A stretch of DNA of 64,000 nt from WS-7 sp035635575. GTDB lineage: Bacteria > Eisenbacteria > RBG-16-71-46 > SZUA-252. The stretch spans positions 7,547 through 71,546 of the forward strand of contig DASQAV010000031.1 of assembly GCA_035635575.1 (NCBI GenBank). The letters run 5' to 3'. The notes under the pieces are model-generated. The model saw only the letters and a program-made list of their open reading frames with translations, was not told where the DNA came from and did not search any database. Numbering within the stretch: position 1 is the first letter of the stretch; each line of letters begins with the position of its first letter. The translations under genes and the position numbers were made by a program. Shown here piece after piece: positions 53,307 through 61,364 of the stretch.

Positions 53307-53942
53307 CTAGGCCGCGACTCTGCGGGCAAGCTCCGCGAGATCGCGCACGTAGAGATCCGCGGCTCCGAAGCGGGCGTGCGGCCTACGGACGTAGACGCAC
53401 GTGAGGCCGAGGCGGCGCGCGGCGCCCAGGTCGTAGTCGGCGTACGCGGAGACGTGCCACCAGGCGGGACCGAACGAAACGCCCCGGCGCCCGGCGACGC
53501 GCCGCCAGAATTCAGGGGCCGGCTTGTAGCAGCGGGTCTCCTCCGCGCAGATCCAGCCGTCGAGATCGAATCCCAGCGTCCGCTGGATCTGGCGTCCATG
53601 CCGCTGATCGCTGTTCGTGGTCGCCACGCAGGGCGCGTGCGCGCGGATCCGTCTGAGCGCTTCCCGGGAATCGGGGAAGAGGGGCCATCCGCCGGCTCGC
53701 TCGCCGATGGCGCGGGCGGTCTCGAGCGGCAATCCGAGCGCGCGCACGAGACTGATGGTCACGATCGAGGTGTAGGAGCGGAAGCGCCCGGCTTCGAGCT
53801 CCGCCTGGAGATCGATGACGCGATCGAACTCGGAATCGCTCAGCCCGGCTCCGTGCTCCCGCAGCGCTTCCCGCAAGCCCCGGCGCCAGTCGAGGATCGT
53901 GCCGAAGATATCGAACGTCAGGAGCTCGGGCCTTGTGATCAC
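53307..53942 (-). CDS. HAD hydrolase, haloacid dehalogenase (type II)-like
   Basis: A 211-residue HAD-superfamily enzyme. The motif 'FDIFGTILD' gives nucleophile D11 and has Phe in place of the usual second Asp, as in L-2-haloacid dehalogenases rather than phosphatases. 'ATTNSDQRHG' is motif II (Thr/Ser), 'CYKPAPEFW' has the motif III Lys, and 'HVSAYADYDLGAARRLGL' the motif IV acidic end. The predicted substrate is a short 2-haloacid or a related small molecule. GTG 53942 overlaps the stop of the upstream alpha/beta-hydrolase remnant (GTGA), so it was once translated together with it. Confidence 0.88.
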   Translation of the reverse strand: MITRPELLTFDIFGTILDWRRGLREALREHGAGLSDSEFDRVIDLQAELEAGRFRSYTSIVTISLVRALGLPLETARAIGERAGGWPLFPDSREALRRIRAHAPCVATTNSDQRHGRQIQRTLGFDLDGWICAEETRCYKPAPEFWRRVAGRRGVSFGPAWWHVSAYADYDLGAARRLGLTCVYVRRPHARFGAADLYVRDLAELARRVAA

Positions 53943-54220
53943 GCCATGTGGGTCGCGTTCAGAAGCTGGGTTGCGACGAGCTCGTCCCGGATCACGCTGG
54001 TGATGTGGCGCGTCAGCTCGCGGTTCTTCGCGGTAATGTGGTTCGAGTCGAGCCAGATGATCTTCTTCGGACTCTGCGCTTTCCGGTACAGAGCCTCGGC
54101 GTTCTTTCTCGGAATCAGCTCGTCCAGAGCGAGCTGGCTCATGACCCAGCCGCGCGAGCGCCTCATGTTGTGCGTGATGAGACCGCGGAGGTCCCCGCCG
54201 CCGTAGATCATTCCCGCCAT
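53939..54220 (-). pseudogene. Remnant of an alpha/beta hydrolase gene
   Basis: A 93-codon frame from ATG 54220 whose second half looks like the C-terminus of a serine aminopeptidase-type alpha/beta hydrolase: 'DELIPRKNAEALYRKAQ' (the Asp region and helix), 'PKKIIWLDSNHI' with the catalytic-type His in 'NHI'. The first part ('MAGMIYGGGDLRGLITHNMRR') reads like the region after the nucleophile. The nucleophile strand, the lid and about 25 residues between 'SRGWVMSQL' and 'DELIP' are missing, so the gene is broken by truncation and perhaps by an internal deletion. It lies between the HAD gene and a possible minus-strand -10 box TATACT (54260-54255). Confidence 0.5.
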
Positions 54221-54306
54221 CGCGAGCCCCCACGATCCGCAGTGTGCTCCTGAAAGTATAGACCAAACATCCCCGCAAGTGCGCAAGGTGGTAGCGCGAT
54301 GTGTGA

Positions 54307-56259
54307 TTACGGGGCGGTGGGCTGTTCGCTCGGGACCTGCAGCGAAGCGGCGTAGTCGGGCCAGCGGGTCAAGACCTCCTTCCACACCACGAGGGCGGAA
54401 TCGGCCTGACCGCTCCGGTAGTAGGCCAATCCCAGATTGTGGCGCAGCACCGGCAGGTTCGGCTGGAGCCGGACCGCTTCCCGGAGCTCCTGGATCGCTT
54501 CCGGATACCGGTCGAGTTTCATGTACGTGAGGCCCAGGTTGTATCTTCCTTCCCAACGCCCCGGACCCCTTCGCACGCCCTCGCGCAGATAGGGAATCGC
54601 TTCCTCGTACCGGCTCAGCCGCATCAGGTGGAAGCCGACGTTGGTCCAGTTGCGGGGATTGGTCGGCTCTGCCTCCACCGAGGCGCGGGCGTAGGGCAAC
54701 GCCTCGAAGTATTGCCCTCGGTCTCGGTAGAAAAGCTGCAGCACGCTGTTCCCGTACGCCCTTCCGTACCTCGAGACCCTCTCGCGATCGTTCACGACCG
54801 CGGCGAAGCGCCGGACCGCGGCGCCCTCGTCCGCGTTCACGAGCACGAAGGAGAGCAGCGAAGCGAGCGAGATTCCGAGGAGCGCCAAGGCGGCGCGCGT
54901 GCGCGAATGCCCCTCCCAGATCCGCCGCGCTGCCGCGACCGCGAAGACCGCGGTGGGCAGGAGCAGGATCGAGTTCAGGTCCCAGTCCTGGGCCGGCGCG
55001 ACCGGCGTCATGAGCCATGCCGTGAGAAGAAGCCCAGGGATCGCCGCGATGGCGAGAAGCGCCAGGGGACGTGAGAATGGACGCGGGCCGCCGAGCATCC
55101 CCGCCGCCCATCCGCAGAGGAGGATCACCGGCACCGGGATCGCGAGAAGGAGGATGTTCATGAGATCCGCCAGGTGGCCGTACGAGAAGAAGCCGTACGG
55201 ACGATGGAACGTGACGCCTTCGAATCCTTCCCGCATCCCGCTCGTCGCGGCGTGAATGGGCGCCGCCCAGTCCGTGGGCCGGTACCCGAGCACGAGCAGG
55301 AGAGCCGCGAGGAAGGCGAAGGGAAGCGCGAGCGAGAGGAGCTTCCACACGAGGGGCCGTTTCTCCAGCGCGATCAGGAAGAGGTACGAAGGAATCAGGT
55401 ACGCGGCGCTCAGATGCGCGGAAATCGCGAGTGCCAGGGCCATGGCGGAGACCCAGAGGGGATCGCGTCCTCGCACCCGACGAAGCGCGAGCCAGAGGTA
55501 GAGAAGAAGGGAAACGGCCGCGAGGGGATAGCTCTCGATGTATCCGAAGTAGAGCTGGGACACGCCGAGCGTGAGGAGGAGCCCGACCGCGACGAGCCAC
55601 CGTGTCTTCGAGGGGACGATCTCGAGCGCGATCCCCGTGACGAGGAGCGCCGCCATGCCGCCGCACAGCATCGAGAAGAGCGACATGGAGACCGCGTCCG
55701 GCGTGTGTCCCGTCTTCCGGACGAGGTGCGCGAAGGCGTGCCAGAGCGCCGCGAAGAGCGGCTCGCTGAAGGGAGGGTGCTGGCTAGAGCTCACGGTTGC
55801 TAGCCAGACGGCGCCGTCCCCGAGAAGCTGGGTCCGCGCGCGCAGAAACCAGAACGCCGCCCCCAGGGGAAGAAAAAGCGGGGCAAGCAGCCAGATGCGC
55901 GGACGCTCCGGACGGGACCGCGCCGGGCTTGGGGGCCTCGAGGGCGTTCCATCTTGGAGCGCCGCCGACCACAAGAGCAAAACCGAGGCGAGCAGGACCG
56001 CGAACATGAGGAGCCGCAAGCCGGGAGGAAGAAATCCCGCCGCGTGGAGGCCCCATCCCCTCGGGCCCGCGCTCAGAGACGCGAGGAAGAAGAGGAGCGC
56101 GTAGAGCGAGGCCAGGACCGCGACGGTGAGGATCGGGATGCGCTCGGGAGGTGTCCCGGCTCTGGCTTTGGGAGGAGAACTCTCGGTCAAGGTGCTCCCG
56201 GGTCGTGGATTCGCGTGGCCCTGATCCTCGGGCCGCAGTCTAACGCGCCCTCTCGCCAC
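54307..56259 (-). CDS. Membrane protein with C-terminal TPR repeats, GT-C-like
   Basis: A 650-residue protein with about eleven membrane helices followed by three to four TPR motifs (about 530-635: 'NPRNWTNVGFHLMRLSRYEEA', 'GRYNLGLTYMKLDRYPEA', 'LRHNLGLAYYRSGQADSA' in order). The plan resembles GT-C glycosyltransferases and O-antigen ligase-like TPR proteins of this phylum. 'LLGDGAVWLATVSSSQHPP' is the likely first periplasmic loop with an acidic residue, but the acidic pair is not classic. The longest start is GTG 56259 without a Shine-Dalgarno; TTG 56190 with GGGAG 5 nt upstream is a good alternative and leaves more room for a promoter. No confident substrate. Confidence 0.72.
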   Translation of the reverse strand: MARGRVRLRPEDQGHANPRPGSTLTESSPPKARAGTPPERIPILTVAVLASLYALLFFLASLSAGPRGWGLHAAGFLPPGLRLLMFAVLLASVLLLWSAALQDGTPSRPPSPARSRPERPRIWLLAPLFLPLGAAFWFLRARTQLLGDGAVWLATVSSSQHPPFSEPLFAALWHAFAHLVRKTGHTPDAVSMSLFSMLCGGMAALLVTGIALEIVPSKTRWLVAVGLLLTLGVSQLYFGYIESYPLAAVSLLLYLWLALRRVRGRDPLWVSAMALALAISAHLSAAYLIPSYLFLIALEKRPLVWKLLSLALPFAFLAALLLVLGYRPTDWAAPIHAATSGMREGFEGVTFHRPYGFFSYGHLADLMNILLLAIPVPVILLCGWAAGMLGGPRPFSRPLALLAIAAIPGLLLTAWLMTPVAPAQDWDLNSILLLPTAVFAVAAARRIWEGHSRTRAALALLGISLASLLSFVLVNADEGAAVRRFAAVVNDRERVSRYGRAYGNSVLQLFYRDRGQYFEALPYARASVEAEPTNPRNWTNVGFHLMRLSRYEEAIPYLREGVRRGPGRWEGRYNLGLTYMKLDRYPEAIQELREAVRLQPNLPVLRHNLGLAYYRSGQADSALVVWKEVLTRWPDYAASLQVPSEQPTAP

Positions 56260-56264
56260 GGGTG

Positions 56265-56270
56265 TACAAT
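56265..56270 (+). promoter_or_regulatory. -10 element upstream of the DRG-like GTPase
   Basis: TACAAT (five of six consensus bases) lies 32 bases before the GTPase start, in the 43-bp gap to the divergent TPR gene (if that starts at 56259). The -35 is poor. Confidence 0.4.
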
Positions 56271-56302
56271 GTTGTCCCGAGATTCAGGAAAGGCACGACC
56301 CG

Positions 56303-57295
56303 ATGCCGGCAAACCTGACGCCGCAATACAAGGAAGCAGAGCTTCGGTTCCGCCAGGCGGGCACGCACGCGGAGAAGCTCGAGGCGCTGCGCGAGATGAT
56401 GGCGCTCCTGCCGAAGCACAAGGGCACGGAGAAGATCCAGGCGGATCTACGAAAGCGCCTCGCGAAGCTCGAAGAGGAGGAAGCGGCCCCGCGGCGCGGC
56501 GGCGCCCAGCGCTTCGATCCGGGACACGTGGCTCGCGAGGGCGCGGGGCAGTGGGTGCTCCTCGGCCCGCCCAACGCGGGAAAGTCGGCCCTGGTGCGCG
56601 CGCTCACGCACGCCCATCCCGAGGTCGCGCCGTATCCCTTCACGACCCGCGCGCCGCTTCCCGGCATGATGCCCTTCGAGGACGTCCAGGTTCAGCTCGT
56701 CGACACGCCGCCGGTCGCGCCGAGTCACACCGAGCCCTACCTCCCGAATCTCGCGCATTCGGCCGACGGGATCCTCCTGGTGCTCGACATCACGGCGGAT
56801 GACCTGGAGGAATCCCTTCACGGGCTCACCGCGATTCTGGACAAGGCGCGCGTCTGGCCGCTGGATCGCCCCGTTCCGCACGATGCGCCTCCCTATCTCC
56901 TCGTGAAGCCGGTGTTCGCCATCGGAAACAAGCGCGATCTGGATCCGGACGGTACCTTCGCTTCGCTCGCGCGCGAGGCGGTCGCGGCCGGGATCCCGTT
57001 TCACGCCGTGTCGGCGGAGCACGGGACCGGTCTCGAGGACCTTCGCGCGCTTCTCTTCCGCTCCCTCGAGCGGATCCGGATCTACGCCAAGGAGCCCGGC
57101 AAGAAGCCCGACCTCGAGAAGCCGTTCGTGCTGAAGCGCGGCGCCACGGTGCACGCGCTGGCGCTCGCCGTGCACAAGGAGGTGGCCGAGGGGGTCAAGT
57201 ACGCACGCATCTGGGGAGCGGCCCGCTTCGAGGGACAGCAGGTGGATCGCGATCACGTCCTCTCCGACCGGGACGTGGTGGAGCTGCACTCATGA
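56303..57295 (+). CDS. DRG/Obg-type GTPase with TGS domain
   Basis: A 330-residue GTPase. The N-terminus is a helical HTH-like region (about 1-75). The G domain has G1 'GPPNAGKSAL', a switch region 'YPFTTRAPLPGMM', G3 'LVDTPP', G4 'NKRD' and G5 'VSAEHG'. The C-terminus is a TGS domain: 'KPFVLKRGATVHALALAVH', 'KYARIWG', then 'HVLSDRDVVELH'. This arrangement is that of DRG1/DRG2 (Archaea, Eukarya) rather than bacterial ObgE, in which the N-terminal Obg fold and other domains are present. DRG proteins act at the ribosome in translation. No ribosome-related gene is adjacent. It stands alone. Confidence 0.9.
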   Translation: MPANLTPQYKEAELRFRQAGTHAEKLEALREMMALLPKHKGTEKIQADLRKRLAKLEEEEAAPRRGGAQRFDPGHVAREGAGQWVLLGPPNAGKSALVRALTHAHPEVAPYPFTTRAPLPGMMPFEDVQVQLVDTPPVAPSHTEPYLPNLAHSADGILLVLDITADDLEESLHGLTAILDKARVWPLDRPVPHDAPPYLLVKPVFAIGNKRDLDPDGTFASLAREAVAAGIPFHAVSAEHGTGLEDLRALLFRSLERIRIYAKEPGKKPDLEKPFVLKRGATVHALALAVHKEVAEGVKYARIWGAARFEGQQVDRDHVLSDRDVVELHS

Positions 57296-57313
57296 GCGGG
57301 CGAAGGCTGTCCG

Positions 57314-57793
57314 TCAGATCTTTCCGCTGATCCCCAGAATCTCCAGCGTCGATTTCCGCTTCGAAATCCTGCGAAACGATGGGTTCGCTATGACCTTCGA
57401 AACGTCGCGCAGGAGCCCCGCGTCCTTGGAGACCACGCTCACGCCGATGAGAATCCCGGTCCTGGGAGATCGCGCGCTTCCATCGGCGCGCCGCCAGTTC
57501 TCCCAATCCAGCTGATAGTCCTTGTTCCGGAACTCGAACGCCTTGGGAAGGTAGTGGGCCAACTCTTGCGGCACGACTCCCGTGGCGCACTCCGCGGGCC
57601 AGGTCGCCGTCTCGGCGTAGTAGATGTATCCGGCGGCGCGCACCGCGAAGAGGTCCGCCATCGCCTGCGTGGCCCGGGTATGACGTACCAGATCAATGTA
57701 GCGGGGAATCAGAAGCGCCAGGAGAATCACGAGAATCGAGAGCGCCACGACCAGCTCCAGGGCTGTGAATCCGCGTGAGCCGCGTCGGCTCAT
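57314..57793 (-). CDS. Type IV pilin-like / pseudopilin protein
   Basis: A 159-residue prepilin. The ATG at 57793 gives a short leader and the N-methylation site in 'RRGSRGFTALELVVALSI' (cut after Gly, Phe at +1, Glu at +5), followed by the hydrophobic helix 'SILVILLALLIPRYIDL'. An in-frame start at 57835 would add 14 residues. The globular part has no known match ('VRAAGYIYYAETATWPAECATG', one probable disulphide pair missing). It would be a minor or secreted pseudopilin; prepilin peptidase and pilus motor genes are not in the window. It follows the lipoprotein gene by 28 nt, so they form an operon. Confidence 0.85.
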   Translation of the reverse strand: MSRRGSRGFTALELVVALSILVILLALLIPRYIDLVRHTRATQAMADLFAVRAAGYIYYAETATWPAECATGVVPQELAHYLPKAFEFRNKDYQLDWENWRRADGSARSPRTGILIGVSVVSKDAGLLRDVSKVIANPSFRRISKRKSTLEILGISGKI

Positions 57794-57821
57794 GGAGGAG
57801 TCCCTCCCTGGAAATCGGCCC

Positions 57822-58301
57822 CTAACGAACGACACAGCGAGCGCAGCCCAGATACCCCGTCAGGATGTAATAGGCCGCGATGTGGGCGTTCTGTTCCGCA
57901 TCCTTCTTTCCCAGATCGCTGCTGGATGTGCCCTGGACAGCGATCCTGGTTCCTCCTCCGGCGGGATCCCTGGAACGAACGATGGAGTATCCATAGTGGA
58001 GGTTCGATCCGCGCACGGATGGCGGAGGATCGGATGAGTACATGGGGGAGTCGTACGAAACGAGCACCGAATCGGTGGTCGATCGGAGCTTCATGGTGCT
58101 GTACCGATCGATGAATTCGCGAGCACGGTCCCAGCTCGCGATGGACCGCTCTCGAGGGACGACGAAGTCGAGGGGCGTGTCCATCGCCTCGCGCAGCGCA
58201 ACCTGTTCTTCGAGAGAGAGCTGGAATACGGAGCCGGAGGCGCAGGACAGCGCGGCCAGCGAGAGAAGCCCGACGGCCGCGCGACGGAGAAACGATTGCA
58301 C
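57822..58301 (-). CDS. Lipoprotein of unknown function
   Basis: A 159-residue predicted lipoprotein. GTG 58301 begins a signal peptide that ends in the lipobox 'AALSC' near residue 20. The mature part is about 140 residues, mixed alpha/beta with no recognised family: a helix 'LEEQVALREAMDT', then 'SWDRAREFIDRYSTMKLRS', and an end that contains the Cys pair in 'LGCARCVVR'. It precedes the pilin-like gene, suggesting a shared envelope role, but function is not known. Confidence 0.65.
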   Translation of the reverse strand: MQSFLRRAAVGLLSLAALSCASGSVFQLSLEEQVALREAMDTPLDFVVPRERSIASWDRAREFIDRYSTMKLRSTTDSVLVSYDSPMYSSDPPPSVRGSNLHYGYSIVRSRDPAGGGTRIAVQGTSSSDLGKKDAEQNAHIAAYYILTGYLGCARCVVR

Positions 58302-58407
58302 GACCGCATTCTACCGGGGTGCAGGGGAGGGTTCCAGCACCAATGCTCCCACCAGATCACCTATAGTTTCAGGGGAAATGTGCCGAAACCGAAGCATGGA
58401 GAACCCG

Positions 58408-59373
58408 ATGAATCCCCTCGCATCCATCCGGCCCCCCGTGGCCGTTCTCGTCCTCTTCGCCTGGGTGGCTCTGGTCTCGATGGCTGCCTCTCCCGCGCTC
58501 GCGGGCCTGGGCGCCGAGGGGGAGCCAACGTTTGGCATTTCCGGCTACTTCAAGACGCCTCCCAGGCTGGGCCAGGCGACCACCCTGCTCGTGCGTATCT
58601 GGGGCGAGGATTCCTACGACGTGCCGGTCACGAGCGTGGCGCGGATCTCGGTTCCCGAGGGAATCCGCGTCATCTCCGGGGACACCGTGAGTATCGCGCA
58701 CGTGAACCAGTGGTCGCGGAGGCGCGCCGACCGGCTGATCCCGATCGTGATCCGTCCGGAGCGTCCCGGAAGGTACCTGATCCGGGGCTGGCTGGGGATC
58801 GACGCCGGTCCGGATCGTGGCGCGGACGAAACGGATTTCTTTCTCTCGGTCATCCTCGAGCAGGACACCGTGAGCTACTCGCGCGCGCCGCGCGTGACGC
58901 GCTTCGAGAACGTCCGTCACGGGCAGCGCTACCGCTACGCCGGCCGCTACCTCGTTCCCATCGACAGCACCCAGGCGCTTCTCGAAGAGGAGATCACTTC
59001 CAAGGCCAAGCCCCGGTCGCAGGAGGAGGCGACCTGTCCGGGATGCCCGGGCCCCTTGCCGACGGCGATCCCCTTCGTGGTCATGGTGGGGAGCGATGGA
59101 ACGATTCGCGAGTCGCGCTTCCTCGATATGCAGGAGGAGGGCACGACCGATCCGTCGCTGGTCGCCGCCGCGAACCAGGCGCTCCAGCGCTGGGAATTCA
59201 GCGCCGCTCAGGCGGGAGATCGGGCGGTCGCCGATTTTCTGGTCGTGCGCGTGCCGGTGACGGGAAGTCCCGCTGCGCCCCAGCGCCCCGTGGAGGATGC
59301 TCCGGCTCCTCCGACCGGGGCCGCGGGTGACGGCGAGCCTCCCGCGGGGAGCGCGCGGGACGGCGAGCCCTAG
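58408..59373 (+). CDS. Secreted protein with TonB-C-like domain
   Basis: A 321-residue exported protein. The ATG at 58408 follows GGAG 7 nt upstream and begins a signal peptide (to 'ASPALAGLG'); in-frame ATGs at 58378 and 58396 are possible. The N-terminal 170 residues are an Ig-like all-beta domain. The region about 210-295 ('VVMVGSDGTIRESRFLDMQ', 'AANQALQRWEFSAAQAGD', 'VRVPV') looks like the TonB C-terminal fold found in stand-alone proteins of FCB bacteria. A Pro/Ala/Gly-rich acidic tail follows. It may bridge to outer-membrane receptors; this is inference. Its stop overlaps the stop of the convergent dehydratase gene within CTAG. Confidence 0.7.
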   Translation: MNPLASIRPPVAVLVLFAWVALVSMAASPALAGLGAEGEPTFGISGYFKTPPRLGQATTLLVRIWGEDSYDVPVTSVARISVPEGIRVISGDTVSIAHVNQWSRRRADRLIPIVIRPERPGRYLIRGWLGIDAGPDRGADETDFFLSVILEQDTVSYSRAPRVTRFENVRHGQRYRYAGRYLVPIDSTQALLEEEITSKAKPRSQEEATCPGCPGPLPTAIPFVVMVGSDGTIRESRFLDMQEEGTTDPSLVAAANQALQRWEFSAAQAGDRAVADFLVVRVPVTGSPAAPQRPVEDAPAPPTGAAGDGEPPAGSARDGEP

Positions 59374-60452
59374 TCCGGAAGGGTTCCCTCGAGAATGCGA
59401 GCGAGCTTCCTCGAGTCTATATTTCCACCCGAGACGACGCACACGACCTTCCCGCCGTTCACGCTTCCCTGAAGTGCCGCGGCCACAGGACAAGCACCCG
59501 CCCCTTCCGCGATGACCCGGACCCGCTCGGCGAGCAGCCGGATCGCCGCCGCGATCTCCTCCAGGGAGACCGGGATCGAATCTTCCACCAACCCCCGCAC
59601 CATCGGCCACATTTCCGGTAGCACGCTCCTGCCTCCGATTCCATCCACGAAGCTCGGCCGGTGCTCGATCGTCCGGGGAGATCCTTCACGCAGCGCTGCC
59701 TGGAGCGGAGCGGCGGTCTCGACCTCGCAGGCAAGGATCCTGATTCCGGGCTTCTTCGATAGCGCCGCGATCGCGATTCCAGAAATCAGCCCTCCTCCGC
59801 CGAAGGGGACCAGGATCTGGTCCACGTCGGGAAGGTCTTCCAGGATCTCGAGCCCGATCGTGCCGTTGCCCGCGATGACGGCGGGATCGGAAACCGGATG
59901 GATGAAGAGCCCCTCCATCCCCGGATACCGATGCTCCTCGAGAACGCGCCACCAGACATCGAAGGGGACCTTGACGATCGAGGCTCCCAGGCGCTCGACG
60001 GCGTCGAGCTTGGTCCGGGGCGCCGTGTCGGGAACGATCGCGGTGCAGGGAATCCCCATCGCGCGCGCGTTCCAGGCGACGCCCTGCGCCATGTTGCCCG
60101 CGCTCGCGGTATAGATCCCGCGCCGGAGCAGCTCCGGATCGGCCAGCCGCATCGCGTTCCCGGAGCCGCGGATCTTGAAGGAGCCGATGGGCTGGAGGTT
60201 CTCGAGCTTGAGGTGGATCCGCGCGGGGAGCGTTCCCGCGCCGCGCGGCGCGGGAAGGCCGGTGAGATCCAGGGGAACGAGCGGGGTGCGCAGGGCCGTG
60301 CCCGCGATGCGCTCGCGGGCCTTGTGAATCTCCTCGGGCCGCGGTGGATCAATCGCCCGGATCGCGGCGTCCTCCCAGCTCGACCGCCGTGCCGATGCCG
60401 CTCCGGAGGGCGTTCTGGTAGATGAGATGCGCCGCGGCCACGTCCTCGACAC
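59370..60452 (-). CDS. Threonine/serine dehydratase-like PLP enzyme (fold type II), copy 1
   Basis: A PLP-dependent fold type II enzyme of the threonine/serine dehydratase family, which removes ammonia from hydroxy-amino acids. 'LKLENLQPIGSFKIRGSGNA' has the PLP Lys in 'GSFK'; 'SAGNMAQG' matches the substrate loop; 'FGGGGLISGIAI' binds the PLP phosphate; 'VVSGGNIDSR' ends the fold. The only standard start is GTG 60452, which overlaps the upstream gene by 104 nt and adds an odd Arg/Ser-rich stretch. The family's N-terminus begins near 'IDPPRPEEIHKARERI', where an ATT (60353) overlaps the upstream stop. It is the last gene of a three-gene operon with a cyclodeaminase-family reductase and a second dehydratase. 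Confidence 0.88.
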   Translation of the reverse strand: MSRTWPRRISSTRTPSGAASARRSSWEDAAIRAIDPPRPEEIHKARERIAGTALRTPLVPLDLTGLPAPRGAGTLPARIHLKLENLQPIGSFKIRGSGNAMRLADPELLRRGIYTASAGNMAQGVAWNARAMGIPCTAIVPDTAPRTKLDAVERLGASIVKVPFDVWWRVLEEHRYPGMEGLFIHPVSDPAVIAGNGTIGLEILEDLPDVDQILVPFGGGGLISGIAIAALSKKPGIRILACEVETAAPLQAALREGSPRTIEHRPSFVDGIGGRSVLPEMWPMVRGLVEDSIPVSLEEIAAAIRLLAERVRVIAEGAGACPVAAALQGSVNGGKVVCVVSGGNIDSRKLARILEGTLPD

Positions 60453-61356
60453 CGAGGCCGACCGACTTGAAGAGGGTGACCTCCTCTGCCGAGCGTCGTC
60501 CGGGCACCATCCCGAGCAGGACGTCGCCGATCTCCCCGGCGATGTGGTCGTCCGCGATCGCGCCCTCCTCGCGTGGAATCAGGAAGTCTCCCGCCTCGTT
60601 CCGCGCCGATTCCCGCCGGTCCACGTAGAGACGCGCCCGCACGACCGCGCGCGTGTCGAGCTCGCGGGCCCCCTTGAAGCTCGCGCCGACCGCGTTCACG
60701 TGAGCGCCGGCCGCGATCCAGTCTCCCTGCAGCACCGGCTCGCGCGATGCGGTCACCGTGCAGATGAGATCCGCGCCCTGGACCGCCTCCCGCGCACTCG
60801 AGACCGGCTCGATGGAACACCCCGAGCGGCCCGATTCGCGCTCGGCGAAGGTCCGCGCGCGCGCGGGATCCCGGCTCCAGACCCGGACGCGCCGCAAGGT
60901 CCGGGCCGCGCTCATCGCCTCGAGGTGGGTCGAGGCCTGCACACCCGATCCCAGGATCGCGAGATCCCCCGCGTCCTCCTTCGCGAGCGCGCGCGTAGCC
61001 GCGGCGCTGACGGCGGCGGTGCGGATGGCGGTGATGGAGGAGCCATCGATCACGGCGAGGAGCGAGCCGTGCTCCACCTCGAAGAGAAGCACCGCCCCTT
61101 GATGGGAGTCATAGGGCGTCCCATGGTTTCCGGGCATCACGGAGACCACCTTGAGCCCCATGGAGCGTGGCGTTCCGAGATAGGCGGGCATCACGCCCAG
61201 AAGACCCGAGCGGTCGGGAAGCCACATCGCGGTGCGAAGGGGCAGCACCGCGTCCCCCCGGCTCAGGGTCCGCAGAGTTTCGGCCATGAGCTCCACGCAT
61301 TCCTTCATGGGAAGGAGGCGCGGAACCTCGCGCTGGGTGATGACGAGCGTCTTCAT
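60349..61356 (-). CDS. Ornithine cyclodeaminase / mu-crystallin family NAD(P)-dependent enzyme
   Basis: A 335-residue member of the ornithine cyclodeaminase/mu-crystallin/alanine dehydrogenase family. 'LAILGSGVQASTHLEAM' is the NAD(P)-binding turn, 'DGSSITAIRTAAVSAAAT' the conserved active-site region (with the Arg), 'INAVGASFKGARELD' shape is 'VNAVGASF' here, and 'GDVLLGMVPGRRS' closes the domain. Members act as ornithine cyclodeaminase, ketimine reductase, alanine dehydrogenase, EutC, BhcD-type iminosuccinate reductase or SbnB. ATG 61356 lies 8 nt after the upstream dehydratase stop, and the stop overlaps the start region of the downstream dehydratase. The flanking PLP lyases suggest it reduces or consumes an imine product made by one of them. 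Confidence 0.9.
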   Translation of the reverse strand: MKTLVITQREVPRLLPMKECVELMAETLRTLSRGDAVLPLRTAMWLPDRSGLLGVMPAYLGTPRSMGLKVVSVMPGNHGTPYDSHQGAVLLFEVEHGSLLAVIDGSSITAIRTAAVSAAATRALAKEDAGDLAILGSGVQASTHLEAMSAARTLRRVRVWSRDPARARTFAERESGRSGCSIEPVSSAREAVQGADLICTVTASREPVLQGDWIAAGAHVNAVGASFKGARELDTRAVVRARLYVDRRESARNEAGDFLIPREEGAIADDHIAGEIGDVLLGMVPGRRSAEEVTLFKSVGLGVEDVAAAHLIYQNALRSGIGTAVELGGRRDPGD

Positions 61357-61364
61357 CGCGTGGC

